Source: Stratiolaelaps scimitus
Lineage: Eukaryota > Arthropoda > Arachnida > Mesostigmata > Laelapidae
Direction of reading: 5' to 3'
NCBI GenBank assembly: GCA_019614645.1
Contig: JABWDB010000005.1
Coordinates: 11,254,001 to 11,318,000, forward strand
DNA length: 64,000 nt
The translations under genes were made by a program, and so were the position numbers. This document shows positions 23,258 through 34,756 of this stretch, one piece after another (position 1 is the stretch's first letter; every line of letters starts with the position of its first letter). The notes under the pieces are model-generated. The model saw nothing but the letters and a program-made list of their open reading frames with translations. It ran no database searches and was not told where the DNA came from.

Positions 23258-24086
23258 ATCGGTCATTTGCAAATGTTAAACGGGAGTACACTTAAGCAAT
23301 CCTCTACTTCCATATCTCTATCTATTATTCTATAAAATAACGATAGTGTCACACATCGAGGATACCTACTGTTGCGAGAGAAAGTAGCTCGTGTGACGGC
23401 TCTCGTTCTGAATGCCTGCTCGCTCTGCGGCGAGTCACTCAATACAAGTATTGCTCCGCACAGGACTTGGCCCGGGCGTCCCTCAGGGAACTGAGCCGGG
23501 GTCGACCTGTCTTTTCTCTAAGATGGCAACAAGCAAGCACCACTAGCAAACTTTTGATAATTGAAATCACCTCAAGTGGCCCCGGCCAGCCCCCCAGTTT
23601 CGAATGATGGTGGGGCAGGTTGCAGGGGAGATGAACGCCGCTTTGTAAAGTTTCCTCCTTATACCTCGGCAGCTTGTCGACGAGCCTCATGTGGGGAGTC
23701 CTATCAGGAGCAGAGCATATGCGAAGTCATCCAGATCGTGCGCCACCATCAGCGACCGTAGGAACAATCGACAAACTTAGCTTTCATCTAAGTGTTGATT
23801 CTTCAAACGGCTCAGACACAGCCTAACGGAACAGGCTGCATTGGGGTCGCTCTGTGTTTCGAAGAGCTGCAGCGCGAATATCCAGTCCGAAGTGCAGGAA
23901 AAGCGCGCTGGCCCGGGGGACTCCGAATGGATAGACGTGGATTTACGTCGACCTCATGAAAACCCTTAGTATCCCCACGATCTCGTGAACTGCTTTGCAA
24001 ATTCCCGTCCAAGTTAAATATTGTCCATATATTTCTAGTACAATGAGTCATCGATACAATGTAGTTTTGCTTTCCACATTTTTCAG

Positions 24087-24218
24087 TGTTTGACGTCCCT
24101 GCTCGGAATTGCCATCCGCGACTCCGAGCGGTACAGGCCTTTCAAATCGTACTTCGACCTCAAGCAAGTGGGCATTATGAGGCCAACACGTATCTCAATA
24201 TTTGGCAGAAGGGCATAG
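24087..24218 (+). CDS. Candidate exon, strongest splice-plus-codon signal in the window
   Basis: A consensus acceptor (TTTCCACATTTTTCAG, ending 24086) opens a phase-0 frame of 43 codons to TAG at 24216-24218. Over the first 32 codons most third positions are C or G, in an otherwise neutral region. The peptide is LTSLLGIAIRDSERYRPF, then KSYFDLKQVGIMRP, a hydrophobic start followed by a basic, aromatic stretch as in a folded domain. The final codons after MRP are less biased, and a donor-like CAC/GTATCT at 24189/24190 could end the exon there instead. A longer frame in another register (24086-24268) lacks the codon bias. I cannot assign a family from this short piece. Confidence 0.42.
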   Translation, partial: CLTSLLGIAIRDSERYRPFKSYFDLKQVGIMRPTRISIFGRRA

Positions 24219-24557
24219 TGTTATATCGAAAGTGTGTGACAGCGGAGTTCAACGAGAGTAGAGCGTAACTACTCTACCCATGTGATGTTTACATATTAGT
24301 TACAAACGAAAATTTCCCTATATCAATTAGGAATACGTTCCTATGTAATGGCATGCTCACAATTTCAACGACTCGAACTGACACTTATGCATCATAACGA
24401 TATCATTGCGGTACCTATCGATATCTAAGAAAGCTCGTTGCTCGTTCTGGTGCTATGATGCTTGCTGTAGCTTGCAGCTATCATTACCTGGGAGATGTTG
24501 CCTCTCTTAGTTGTCCGCATGATATCCGCCAAAAGATCATCAGAGTGAAGCCCGTTC

Positions 24558-24581
24558 CTCTCTCTCTCTCTCTCTCTCTCT
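24558..24581. repeat. (CT)n microsatellite
   Basis: About twelve CT units. Confidence 0.94.
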
Positions 24582-26038
24582 TTCGATTCCATCTTGCCCT
24601 CCATTTTCGCCTTTTTTCTTGCTCGCTCACCCCATGTAGGTGTGCCGGCGGCTTATGCGTGTAGGCAAATCCAGTGGTCGGGTGTAACCCGGTAGTCATA
24701 AAGCAGGGGAGAAATGGGGCGAGGATGGCCACAGATGACGCGAACCCCTCAGAGCGCGGTTCTTTTCGCTTTTTCTCTCTCTCTGTCTCTCCCTCCCTCA
24801 TACGCTGTCGCTGGCCGCGTATTGCTTTGTTCGTAGGGAAGAACCACCTCCACGGCGAACCTCCCGAATCAACGAGGCCAACGTTGACAAGATCGGAGTC
24901 AAGGCAAGATTGTATGATAGACTTAATAGCGCACGAGGAGAGTCGAAACCCAGCAGCAGTCGTAGTCGTAGTAGTGATGTAGCAGTAGCAGCGGTTCTCT
25001 ATCCGTTGGCAGTTCGTTGATAGAGTACTATGCAATACCTGGAGGCAGACAGCGAGAGACAACCCCGCTGGCCATTTCTATTCGCCTTCTCACAGCAGGA
25101 AACGAAGAGCAGGCAGGTGGCAATGGCAGAAGAGGGGGAGAGAGAGAGGAATGAGTAGCAGCACTAGTGGTAATAGCTCTATAGCCATTAACAGTTCGTA
25201 TCGAGCGGCCACTGCCGCAATTTCGGCTAAACTCGTTCGCGTTTCCACTCGCGACCATTTACGACCACTTTCCCCCCTGGCGGCGGCACCGTCCGACATA
25301 CAACTTCTTCCTTCGTACTTTTTATGTCGCTTTATGTCGACGGCTAACATGCGAGTCACATGATGTCATCTCGGAGCCCTCATCGTACAAGAGTGTCGGT
25401 TGTGGCCGCTGTCGAGGATTGCCACAGACGGACCATTTCCGTCATCCTGAACCGTGATACCTGAACGGCGAGGTGTGCCTTCTTGTGGGCCGAGTTGGAG
25501 AACATCACGGTAACCTATTATGACGTTTCGACATATATTGTACAGTCAGGATATCGTAACCTATCGAAGCTAAGCAAGATGAAGCAGGGCCCCCAGCTTG
25601 CTGCAAAGCTCTGGGTACTGATGGGGGGTATCTCTCATCACTGGCTTTTTGATGCTAACCGTTTGCACTAGAGCTTTCGAAGGAAATTGGTGATTATACT
25701 ATACAAATGTGTAATATTAAAAATGGTATGCTAAAAAATGTCTGTTCGCCACGAACTTGAGCAGATGACGAAGTAGTGTATCCGCACAAGGTCTATGCTA
25801 TCTACAAGGCACCAAAGTCACACTGTCAGCTGTGGCTTTGGACAGTATCAATAAGATGCACTAGTTGACGAGTCCGCGATTCAGCAAGTCGCTAGAAAAT
25901 ACTTACCAATCTCCTCCTAGTTAATAATGCATTATATTATAGATAAGTAATATATTTCTCTCTCTCATTTACGCTTCAGATAGAAGGTTAAACAGAGGAA
26001 AGAGCTAAAGCCTTGACGTAGCCATATCTACGTAGACA

Positions 26039-26070
26039 CATATATATTATATATATATACAATATATATA
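26039..26070. repeat. (AT)n microsatellite, interrupted
   Basis: AT run with ATTAT and ACA interruptions. Confidence 0.88.
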
Positions 26071-26962
26071 AGCACTGTCTTCTAGTGTATGGAACGAAAC
26101 ATCCGGTCGGCAAAGGCTGTGTCTTCTTACTCCCAGATCAACTGGGCCCCCTTTCAGCCTACTGGTAACAGGGACAAATTCACTGACTACCGGTACCTTT
26201 GCCGTTGCTCGGTAAGGCCCATCCCAGCCCGCTGCAGGCAAGCTGTCCGGCGCAGAAGGCCCCGCCGGCTACGGCAAAGCCGAAAAACGCACGTGTACAT
26301 TTCGACGCCAAAACAGGAACAGGAGCTAAAGAGGACGGGGGGTGGGGGAGCCGCAAAGGGAATCTGCGACTGTGAGCACGCACCGGGAAAGGATCGGCAA
26401 AGTGACTGGGTCTCTGTGTCAGTGTGTGTATGAGTGAGCGAGAGAGGGACCCAGCGACGTAGAACCGTAGTCAGAGCGACGCGATGATAGAGCCAGAGCG
26501 GGGAGTACTAGCGCTGCTGCAACGTTTAAAGTTGGCCCATAAATCAGATTTAGCTTTAGCAGACGGAATTTATGGCGGGTAATTTAAGCATGCAAATGTT
26601 CACTCCGACTGAGTCTGCGTGTGTGGGACTGTGTGAGTGCGGTGGCGGTGGCAGCCGCGTAGCTGGCGACGGCAGTAGCAGGACGGGTCTGGCGGGGTTG
26701 GGGCGGTGGACCCAGGAAAAGACCAACCGAACCTCGAGAGCTGCGGACGAAGAGGCAGCGACGACTTTTAAGGGGACCCCCGTCAGTACGACCAGAACCG
26801 CTACCGGCGGCGATGACGAATTCTCATTCGGTTGTCTACGGCATGTGGAAGGGTGCGCATGTGTACACGTGGTGTCCGTGTTGATATCTGTTTGACTGCG
26901 TGCGGGCGGGCGCCAGTGACTCTAAGCTATATGCTACTTCGTATACATGCAGAAACAGTGAG

Positions 26963-26989
26963 AGAAAGAGAGAGAGAGAGAGAGAGAGG
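26963..26989. repeat. (GA)n microsatellite
   Basis: GA run with one AAAG at its start. Confidence 0.92.
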
Positions 26990-27817
26990 GATAACGGAGT
27001 CGTCATGCGCTCTCGTGCACACAACGACGAGAACTCTCGTATCGTATTCATCCACACAGCTGACAACATTAAGCGAAAGATACGAGGAAGAAGAGACCTG
27101 CGTGTGCCAAGGCGAAACTACACAAGAGCCTAGAGGAGATGCTAGCGGGGATATTCAGCGTAGATATCTACTAATGCCTTGTTGAGAATTTGCGTACGAC
27201 AAGATGAGCTTGTAATCTAGGCAAGTAAGTGGGACTGGTTTATTTGTTGATCAATTTATTTCCACTTCTGTGTCGTTAGGATTCCTCTCCGATAACAAAG
27301 CCACCAGTCACTTCTATTGTAGATAATATATGAGAGCGTCTCGCTGACAAAATCTCGTGTGAAATTGTACTATGCACCATCGCGTTGGAAAGTTGGGTTC
27401 GAAACGTTGACCAATTGCTGTGCCAGGGTACAGCCACGACTAACCTTACGGGAAGGTCATGTACACTAGATTTATTGATTGGTTATTCCCATAAATTTGT
27501 TAATTGTTATTAATTTATCCTTATTTTCGGCTTCGAGTTGCCTGTGCGGAGTGAATAGGCCGATCAACCAGAGTCCATCGTAATTGAAAGGATCACCGCT
27601 ATTGTCATGCATCTCTCTCAAAATAATGCGAACGAATCCAAGCTAAAAGTCAACGTTAATTCGGCCCGACCTCAATAAACTCGTATACTGAGCTCGGTTA
27701 CAGTCGCGACCAGTGGCCACGACGCTCGCCCCGCGTCCGCCTGATGAAACACCGGACCCCACAAGCTTCCGTTCATTTCGTTGTTGAATTGGAAACAATG
27801 AAATGGGTGCTACCTAC

Positions 27818-28017
27818 CTGCGATTCTGCCGTATTACCACCACCACCACCCTTTGTCCAGGGAGATGCGGGCCGTTATAAGGAGACGGCTGTATATTCCC
27901 GCCTGAACGAATGACTCCCGCCGTCAAGCCGCCCCTACAACTACTTTCACCATCACTACTGCCACCACTTGGAAGGGAGGCCACTGCTGCTACTACTGAT
28001 GCTTCTACTAGTATCAT
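27818..28017 (-). CDS. Candidate first coding exon ending at a consensus donor
   Basis: The minus-strand ATG at 28017 opens a frame of 66 codons that runs directly into a strong donor (AATCGCAG/GTAGGT, exon end 27818). The product is small-residue-rich: SLPSGGSSDGESS, then GGLTAGVIRSGGN and SPYNGPHLPG, ending in a run of five Val coded by GTG repeats. It would be a flexible leader or linker, not a folded domain. An earlier donor-like site (CAAAGG/GTGGTG) before the Val run is also possible. The donor is the main support. Confidence 0.28.
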
Positions 28018-28197
28018 TGTGTGGCTGTTTCGTTTGTGGCTGGCTTATGGCTTATGTGGCGCTTCGGGTATGGTTTAGTGGCCCAAGGGGCTTGAAGCGA
28101 GATGACTGGAGGAGAGGCCGGATAGCGGCCCATGGTCGAGCAGGAACCGCTTGAGTCTGCTTCGTGAAGGAGAAGGGTCATTGCTGTATTACGGCAG

Positions 28198-28503
28198 GGC
28201 TTGTGCCCTAGTGGGTGGACATACGTAGTACTTCGCCTGCTACCAGTGGTGGACCTGGACATGATGCTGGTGTGGGCTGACCAAGCAGTGGCCATAAAAA
28301 GGAAAACCATTGAGGAAGTCCCTGGCCATCGGGCTGTCCGCTTCTGGATTCGCTGCACACCCTCTCGCTCCCTCTCGTTCTCTCTCCTTCACAATCTCGC
28401 ACTTCTTCTCTCGATGCGAGAGACGCCGTCATCCGCAGTGCCGCACAGGCGACCATCACCTATGGTAGAATCGCGACAACGCCAAGGTGGCGGTCGTGGT
28501 TAG
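28198..28503 (+). CDS. Candidate exon, unknown protein
   Basis: A plausible acceptor (TTGCTGTATTACGGCAG, ending 28197) opens a 101-codon frame in phase 0 to TAG 28501-28503. The first 45 codons are G/C-ending and give a hydrophobic then charged segment: VVLRLLPVVDLDMMLVWADQ, then AIKRKTIEEVPGHRAVRFW. After that the CT-rich sequence yields a Ser/Leu-rich stretch and an Arg/Gln/Gly tail, which may be past the true exon end. A donor-like GAG/GTACGA lies just downstream near 28513. The next plus-strand candidate starts 75 bases later, so the two could belong to one gene. Confidence 0.3.
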   Translation, partial: GLCPSGWTYVVLRLLPVVDLDMMLVWADQAVAIKRKTIEEVPGHRAVRFWIRCTPSRSLSFSLLHNLALLLSMRETPSSAVPHRRPSPMVESRQRQGGGRG

Positions 28504-28577
28504 TGATGGAGGTACGAAAGGCTTCGGTTGCTCTATTCTACTGCTAGTGATGTGCCCTTGGCTACGTTAGCCCTTTT

Positions 28578-29237
28578 ATGTATCCCGATGTGCGAAGGCT
28601 CAGACAGGCAGCATCGACACGGCGACCCAAATTCTATACACATGCATATGTACATCCGTGTATATACCCAGCCGTGGACGGTGCTCGTACGAGAAGGTTG
28701 GAAAGAATACAGTGCCAACAGGCCGTTAGGTTCGGCCACGGAGGCGTGACAAGTTCGCGCTTCCCCCGACCCTCGTCCCACATCGCAGTCAGTCTTGGGC
28801 AAAAGACGCACACGTCCCAGACCTTCGTCAATCTCTCATCGCTCGTAAGCAAGCTCTCCCCCATGGATTCTATTCACTGTGTGCACCTCGGCACACTCTT
28901 CCGTGCGGTATCTTACGCGATGAAGAAGGAGCTGTTGGAGTTGACGAGAAGGAACGAGGCAGGGAGCTGCCCCTGCTGCCGTCACTGCCGTAGTCATGGC
29001 GCAATCGCCGGTAATGCCCTAACGAACGCCCTTCTGCCGGAACGAGCCTTCCTTTCACTTCTCCTAGGACGCATCCTGGCGAGGGATAGCGGTCGCTGCG
29101 GCGGCGGCGGTAGCAGCCCCAGGAACCGGCCGAGCTGGTCGCCGTACCGTTGCTCGCTCTTCCCGTTCGCCTTTCGCCCGCTGCCCGGCTCTGTGGCTTG
29201 CTCTTGTCGGAAGGAAAAGATTCCGTTCATCTATTAA
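28578..29237 (+). CDS. Candidate exon: longest open frame in the window (219 codons)
   Basis: Runs from an ATG at 28578 to TAA at 29235-29237. An acceptor-like TTGGCTACGTTAG ends at 28571, just upstream of the ATG. Most third positions in codons 70-200 are G or C. The middle reads TFVNLSSLVSKLSPMDSIHC, then a helix-like AMKKELLELTRRNE and a Cys cluster (CPCCRHC) before a hydrophobic LLLGRILARD and a Gly/Ser/Pro-rich tail. The Cys spacing resembles a metal-binding knuckle but fits no family I can name. The block is GC-rich, which lengthens frames and raises GC3 without selection, so chance cannot be dismissed. Confidence 0.33.
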   Translation: MYPDVRRLRQAASTRRPKFYTHAYVHPCIYPAVDGARTRRLERIQCQQAVRFGHGGVTSSRFPRPSSHIAVSLGQKTHTSQTFVNLSSLVSKLSPMDSIHCVHLGTLFRAVSYAMKKELLELTRRNEAGSCPCCRHCRSHGAIAGNALTNALLPERAFLSLLLGRILARDSGRCGGGGSSPRNRPSWSPYRCSLFPFAFRPLPGSVACSCRKEKIPFIY

Positions 29238-29353
29238 TGTTCATTTAGCTATTCTTATAGCTAGAGCGCGCGGCGGCGACGGCAGCAGAAGCGGAGCTCG
29301 GCAGGCCCACCGCCGCAGCCGTCGCCTTCCTTGGGCCATCGCTATGTTCTTCT

Positions 29354-29379
29354 GTTGCTGCTGCTGCTGCTGTTGCTGC
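29354..29379. repeat. (CTG)n trinucleotide repeat
   Basis: CTG run with TTG interruptions. Confidence 0.88.
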
Positions 29380-32300
29380 CACTTACGGCCTACTGTTCCT
29401 GCTTGGGGAGTCCTCACGTGTGTACGAAAAGCAATCCCCATCGTGGTACTGCACACGAGCTTAGAACCACTCGGAGCGATCACACATGAAAATCATAATA
29501 ATAATAATAGTACGAGTTAGCGCATAGCATTTGCACATTTGCGTAACGTTGGCGGTCGCTCGACAGAACTCGACATCTCGCTTGAGCTCTCTTTTTCTCT
29601 CCCAAAGTCGCCATGACTAGGTTCCGAGACGACCGACACGCGTTCACCAATTCGATCGTGTCAAGGATCTGAGATCGCTGTGAGTGATGCAGACCACATC
29701 GTGTGTCATCTCGTTCATCTTCCTTTAGCTCGCATATGCTCACGATGTGAATGCTATAGTGCTCTATGCTACCATACTATGCTGATGCTGCTGCTGTTCC
29801 TGTGGCGGCGGCGGCGGCGTCGTCTGTTGTCTGTCTACGGTCGGTCGCCCGTCGTCAGTGTATGGCCTACCATGGGGTTCTATAGCTTTTGCTGAACATA
29901 CGACCAACCTACCGCTGTATGATAGCGGGTCGGACGGGCCACCACACAGTGAGCGTAGTCATCGCCTACCCAGCGGGACCGAGCGACGGACCCAGCGCCG
30001 TCACTGGTATATTGCATATTTTTGATCATTATTACCGCCAGCCATCATCAGGCGAGCCCCCGATCCCCATGGCTACCCGGTCCGGGAGCCCCTGTCACCC
30101 CTCCGAGATCGCGCTCGTTCGCCCTTCCTTGGTGGTGCACGTCCAATCCTTAGCTGCTGCTGCTGCTGATACTGCTACGGCTGCTGTACCAATTCCCTCA
30201 GCCTGCCTTCAGGTCCCTGGCGAAGCGTTAGTCTGCTGCCTCGCTGCCCGTGCCCATGGCGCGCCTCATCATCAAGCATCGCTGCGACCATCATCATTTG
30301 GCCATTTTCATTAACTCTCTTCTCCGTCGTTCCTCAAGGATCCCGCTCCCTCATTCACTCACTCAGAGCTTAGTCACTGACTACCACTACTACTACTACT
30401 ACCACACTACAACTCCAGTCGAGGAATAGAGCCGGACAGGGTAGTATACGAGACAGCAGCAGCGGCAGCAGCAGCGGCAGAAGCGTCCGCGGCATGTCCT
30501 GTAGACAACGCACCCAGACGCCGCCCTGCCCACGCTCGCCCCATGCTATCCTCCACACGTCTCTATAGGCGAAAAAGAAGACCACCACAAAGATGAGAGA
30601 CGAACGAAGAGCTTGCGAAGTGAAGAGCTGCCGGCTGTCGCCCAATGTCGGTCCGGCCGTCTGCCACGGCCTTCCCGCGCTTCCGTAGATGGCACGATAG
30701 GCGAAAGGATAGACGAGAGCTGATAGGGCGCGAGTCGTCTCAGGGAGGAAGAACCCCGCCACTTCCGTCTGACGCGCAGCCTCTGCCGCGGGCGTGCTCT
30801 CGAATCGCCCCGGTGAGCTCACTCACTGGTTCATTCGCTCTTGTAACCCTTTTGCACCGCACTGCTCAAGTATGCGCCATGACCCACGGCGGGGACCCCT
30901 ATCCGCCGGGTTCGAGTAGCCGTCGGGGTCGGTATCAAGTGCGGCGCAGGCGGGCCAACAGCAACAACAACACCACCAGCCAGTTCGGTGTGCCGATGTG
31001 TCCCGCAGTATCGCTACTATGATGAGCTTCCTCACCGAGGAGAAGCAAGCATGTTGTATAGTTGATGGAGGCGCCGAGCCAAACCGCATACATTCATTTA
31101 GATACACTTGGTGGCGTTACGTGGAAATCGGGTTCGTTTGTCTGTTTGATTGATTGATTTTACTGGTTAACTTTGTAGATACCATCGTTGCCACTTAGAT
31201 ATAATTTGAGTACGTTTCAGTTGGGGCAGACCACCAGGACGTCACAAGGGAACAACACTCGTATTCCTCAATCTTAGGCTCACAAAAATCGCTCTGCCCT
31301 CGTTAATTATTAGCAATGCGTAACTCAGTTCCTGGAAAATATCCTAACGGGCTGGGGCGAACTTTCTGGATGACTAGCGATCAATCATCGATATATGTAA
31401 TATACTCACGATGTTCGTTAATAACATTATCTTTGGATAATACAAACATCACGTGAATGGCCAAATGTAGAGGATACGCTCTGCATTTATCCTCGCACCT
31501 AGCCGTCTGCGTCATGTTTTATTTATTAATTACATAATCCTAGCTATAGTCTGTCTGTTTTCACCGAGGTGATCTCACAAACAAGTGAATTACAAACGAA
31601 TTATACTGTAAAGAATAATTGGAACATAACCGCATAGATATTATTCCTTCGTACGCTGATAACATCGAGGACATACACAAAACACGTCGGATGCTCACAT
31701 AGTGCATTATCTAAAGAAAAGTACACTGTTATATTGTTCAGCGGTGCTACCGAACTGCTAACCACTGCGAATAGTCACTGCTCCGAGGTAGTATACCTAC
31801 TTTATGCAGGGAAACACGATCGGGTGCACAAACCAAGCCAATTCCTACAGTTACGACGATAGATCAGCTTTACGCCAACTCCCCTCTCCATTTCGTCCGA
31901 CCTCCTACTTCTTTGCATTGTTATGAGCGCCGCGTCGCCGCTGCTGCTACCTGGGTGGCATTTGCAAACTTTGCAACGAGCCAACCAGCGGTGAGCAAAG
32001 CTCAGCGCCTGACGCCGAAGGAGAAGTGGAGGAAAATGAAAAGCGAAAGATTTATAGCTTTGTCTTTGCTACGAGCTTTGCGTTGGTACTCGCACGCCGC
32101 TGCCTTGCAGCGGAACCCACAGACGAAAGTCAGAGAAAGACGCCAGACTTCGAGATGCGTAGTCCGATGTAGCTGCAAATGTTGCCCTCGCCCATCCACT
32201 ATCGTAAGCGTCCCTGCTCATCCCGACGCCCCCATTCTCGGCATCCCTTTGCATAGATCCTTGTAGTTCGGAATGGGCAAAGCTAGCTTCTCCAACGAGG

Positions 32301-32496
32301 CGATCAGGTCAAATGGTGGCGCTTGGGGAAGATGAAATGACGAATTCTTAACACTGTGGAAAGAGCAGTGGACAGAAATGAACAAGACGCTAACAATGCC
32401 CATGGAGATGCGGCACACCTATCTCTCACTCACTGCCATGAGCTTTCTCCTGCTGTTCGCTATCTATGCCTCTCAATACTTCCTTCCTTGTCCCCT

Positions 32497-32535
32497 CTCT
32501 CTCTCTCTCGCTCTGTCTCTCTCTCTGTCTCTCGG
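32497..32535. repeat. (CT)n microsatellite, interrupted
   Basis: CT run with GT/CG interruptions. Confidence 0.9.
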
Positions 32536-32581
32536 TCTAGTTTCTCGTAAACGAGCTGCGGAATGACGACCCTACAAACTC

Positions 32582-32648
32582 TGCTGAGTCCCGTAGGCCC
32601 TCCTACGCCGCGTAGGGGGCGGGAAACTCCCACGAGGGAGACTTAGCA
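32582..32648. other. Multi-stem structured segment
   Basis: An outer stem TGCTGAGT (32582-32589) pairs with ACTTAGCA (32641-32648), eight pairs with one wobble. It encloses an inner hairpin around CCTACGCCGCGTAGG (32602-32616) and a second hairpin CTCCC-ACGA-GGGAG (32628-32640). A small CTCGT-AA-ACGAG dyad lies 27 bases upstream (32544-32555). Together this is a three-way junction. It could be a fold-back element remnant or a structured RNA; nothing identifies it as a known class. Confidence 0.5.
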
Positions 32649-34756
32649 CCAGTCGTTCTGCCAGTCGTTAATGGGAAAATATTCAAAGTTTTATATTCGT
32701 CAGTTCCTACAATTCCTGCAGGAAGCATAGACGTTCGCGTTCCTCATCATCTTCGTTTAGCAGCTTTGCTCCTATGCCTGGCTGGCTACTACCTGCCTTG
32801 ACGTGATCCTCCGAACCGGCTTGCCCTGGCTATAGACGCTATTAAAATTTACAATTTTGAATTGTTACGATACGAGCGAGCTGCCGTTGTTACGATGATG
32901 CCGAATCGTCCTCAACATACGAGGGCAGTCGCAGATGAGGCATTTCGCTTCCCCGTTTGATGTCCCTCGACAAATGGCGCGTCGCAAAGGTTCAAGACGC
33001 AGATCGTAATAGACAGCGCTTAGAACAATTGTCTGGCCTGACGGATTACTTACGTGATCCCAGAATCGACCGCCACCAAGGGCAACAGCAGCGACTAACA
33101 CCGTGAACCATGGAGGAAAAACGAATTCATGCATACGTTTTTCGTTGCCCGTCGAAGATTTTCCTTAGAAAGCCGGCGAAAACAATTATGACAATTACGG
33201 TTGAAGACGAGTTGTTTTCCCTTCAGATCTTCTGCTTGTATGATCTCAGTGTGCAGATTGATGTAAATTTAGACATATTTTAGATACAATATGCCTGCTC
33301 TTCGAGGAGAACCCTCACCAAAGCCGTTTGCTTCGGAGGGAAAATGTAGTCCTTTCAAATCTGCCAGTTCGTTGTCGCAGACAACAAAAGAGGACTGCAC
33401 ATGACAAGTATAAATGGACCCAGTATTGGTGGGGGAAGTTCTCTGTTACAGTAGGAACCGCAAGGGGGAAGCTCATGTCGTAAGACGATGTCAGTCCGTG
33501 TGCCTGTGGCTTGGTAAACAACAAGACTGCAAAGAAACGACGACTTAATAGAAAAAACGAACTGCGGATATAGACACCGGCACGCCGTGTTAGTTAATTT
33601 TATACTTTGCTCCTAAAGTCGTACTACACTTAGGGTTTTTTTGTTAATGGACTGCCAAAAAAATGGACACTATGATAAGCACGTATTTGGGAACAAGGAA
33701 GAACTGCTGTTGTTGCCAGAAACACAACAATTCCGTCTGGTGACTGACGGAGCGCATCATACTTTCTCATTGAGAATATGGAGGGTAGCCCGATGAGTTG
33801 CACGCTTAATCGACAAGAGTCAGGCTCCGTCTACAGAACGGGTTCCACAAGGCGGAACAAGAAAACGTCCACAAAGGTAACTAAGAAAGGCTAGACAAGG
33901 AAGGTGATAGATTCTATCAGTATACTTCTCTATAAAATGGAAAGTCAGCACAGACAATTCTTTCAGTTGGGAGTATCAGGGGTATTGAGTATAGGAGATA
34001 ACCGGACTCGGATTATTGTAAATTACGTTGTCTTAATTATGTTAACAGTATAATAGAACGTGGTATGGTTCATTGTAAGATGAGTGTTATAGCCGATACT
34101 GGTAGGCAGCGAATCTGCCAGTTGTAAATAATGACAACCGAGCAGTGTCGGCCCGGTGCCGGTAGTCAAAGCCCAGAATGGGCGCACACAACGTGTGACT
34201 CGATTTGAGTAAATCAGCAGCGGATGGGTAGCCAACAGGGGCGTCATTCGTTGCCCAGACAGCGAACCTGTTGCATCGCGTTGTCACTGTCGTGTACCGT
34301 TAAGTAGTCCCTGTAGGCTGACTCCCGCATGTAAGACGCCAGTCACGCATGCCCTCCAAAGATACTATACGATCACGAACCCGTTTGTGTTAACGAGACT
34401 AGTCCAAGCTACCCGCATACGGCATCTCCGCAGCGCTCGGTCGACACGAGCGAAGCGTCTCAAACACCACATCCAAAAGGGTATAATATCTTATACTGGG
34501 AGCATTACTTATCTCAAATTATTTACAAGCGCTTTGTCTGTCAACTAAGTATTCTCGCCGCCATTGTAACTTCTAAGTTTGCCAACTCTCTGGGAAGAAG
34601 CCACACTAGAGTAGTTATGCACATAATACATGAATCTACATACATATAAAATGAATAAAAAAAATTAAAAATAAAGTATACTGACTGCTGGGCAGATGAA
34701 AATGCGTGTGGAGTGTTCGACATCTAATTTGAAGACTTATACGCCACAAACCAGTC

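Larger units (their letters stand above)
22426..24086. other. No convincing gene; hosts the hairpin cluster
   Basis: AT-rich at first. The 137-base hairpin cluster at 23139-23275 is the notable content. The rest has short overlapping frames with no splice support. Confidence 0.5.
24219..27817. other. No convincing gene; CT, AT and GA repeats
   Basis: CT tract at 24558, AT tract at 26039, GA tract at 26963. GC-rich at 24.4-25.4 and 26.1-27.1 kb, with dense overlapping short frames on both strands. No frame here has matching splice or poly(A) context. Confidence 0.5.
29238..34756. other. No convincing gene; repeats, AT-rich block and a stem-loop cluster
   Basis: CTG tracts near 29356 and 30151, AAT run near 29498, CT tract at 32497, structured segment at 32582-32648. 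A good acceptor (TTGTTTTCCCTTCAG, ending 33226) opens an 18-codon phase-0 frame to TAG at 33281-33283, too short to call. From 33.1 kb the DNA is AT-rich and leads into the mariner relic. Confidence 0.5.

Noticed and set aside
25560..25640. 5S rRNA-like words (GAAGCTAAGCA and GGTACTGATGGGGGG)
   Set aside because: The two boxes are about 22 bases too far apart and the 5' half of 5S rRNA is absent. A 5S covariance search would settle it; I consider it chance.
27395..27425. B-box-like GGGTTCGAAAC as a possible tRNA
   Set aside because: No A box at the right distance upstream and no stems that close.
30370..30822. 150-codon minus-strand frame with hydrophobic stretches
   Set aside because: The hydrophobic runs come from GGT/GTC- and CTG-type repeats, and no splice or start context supports it.
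31975..32010. miR-87-like word (GTGAGCAAAGC)
   Set aside because: Matches only the first ten bases, with no precursor hairpin of proper length.
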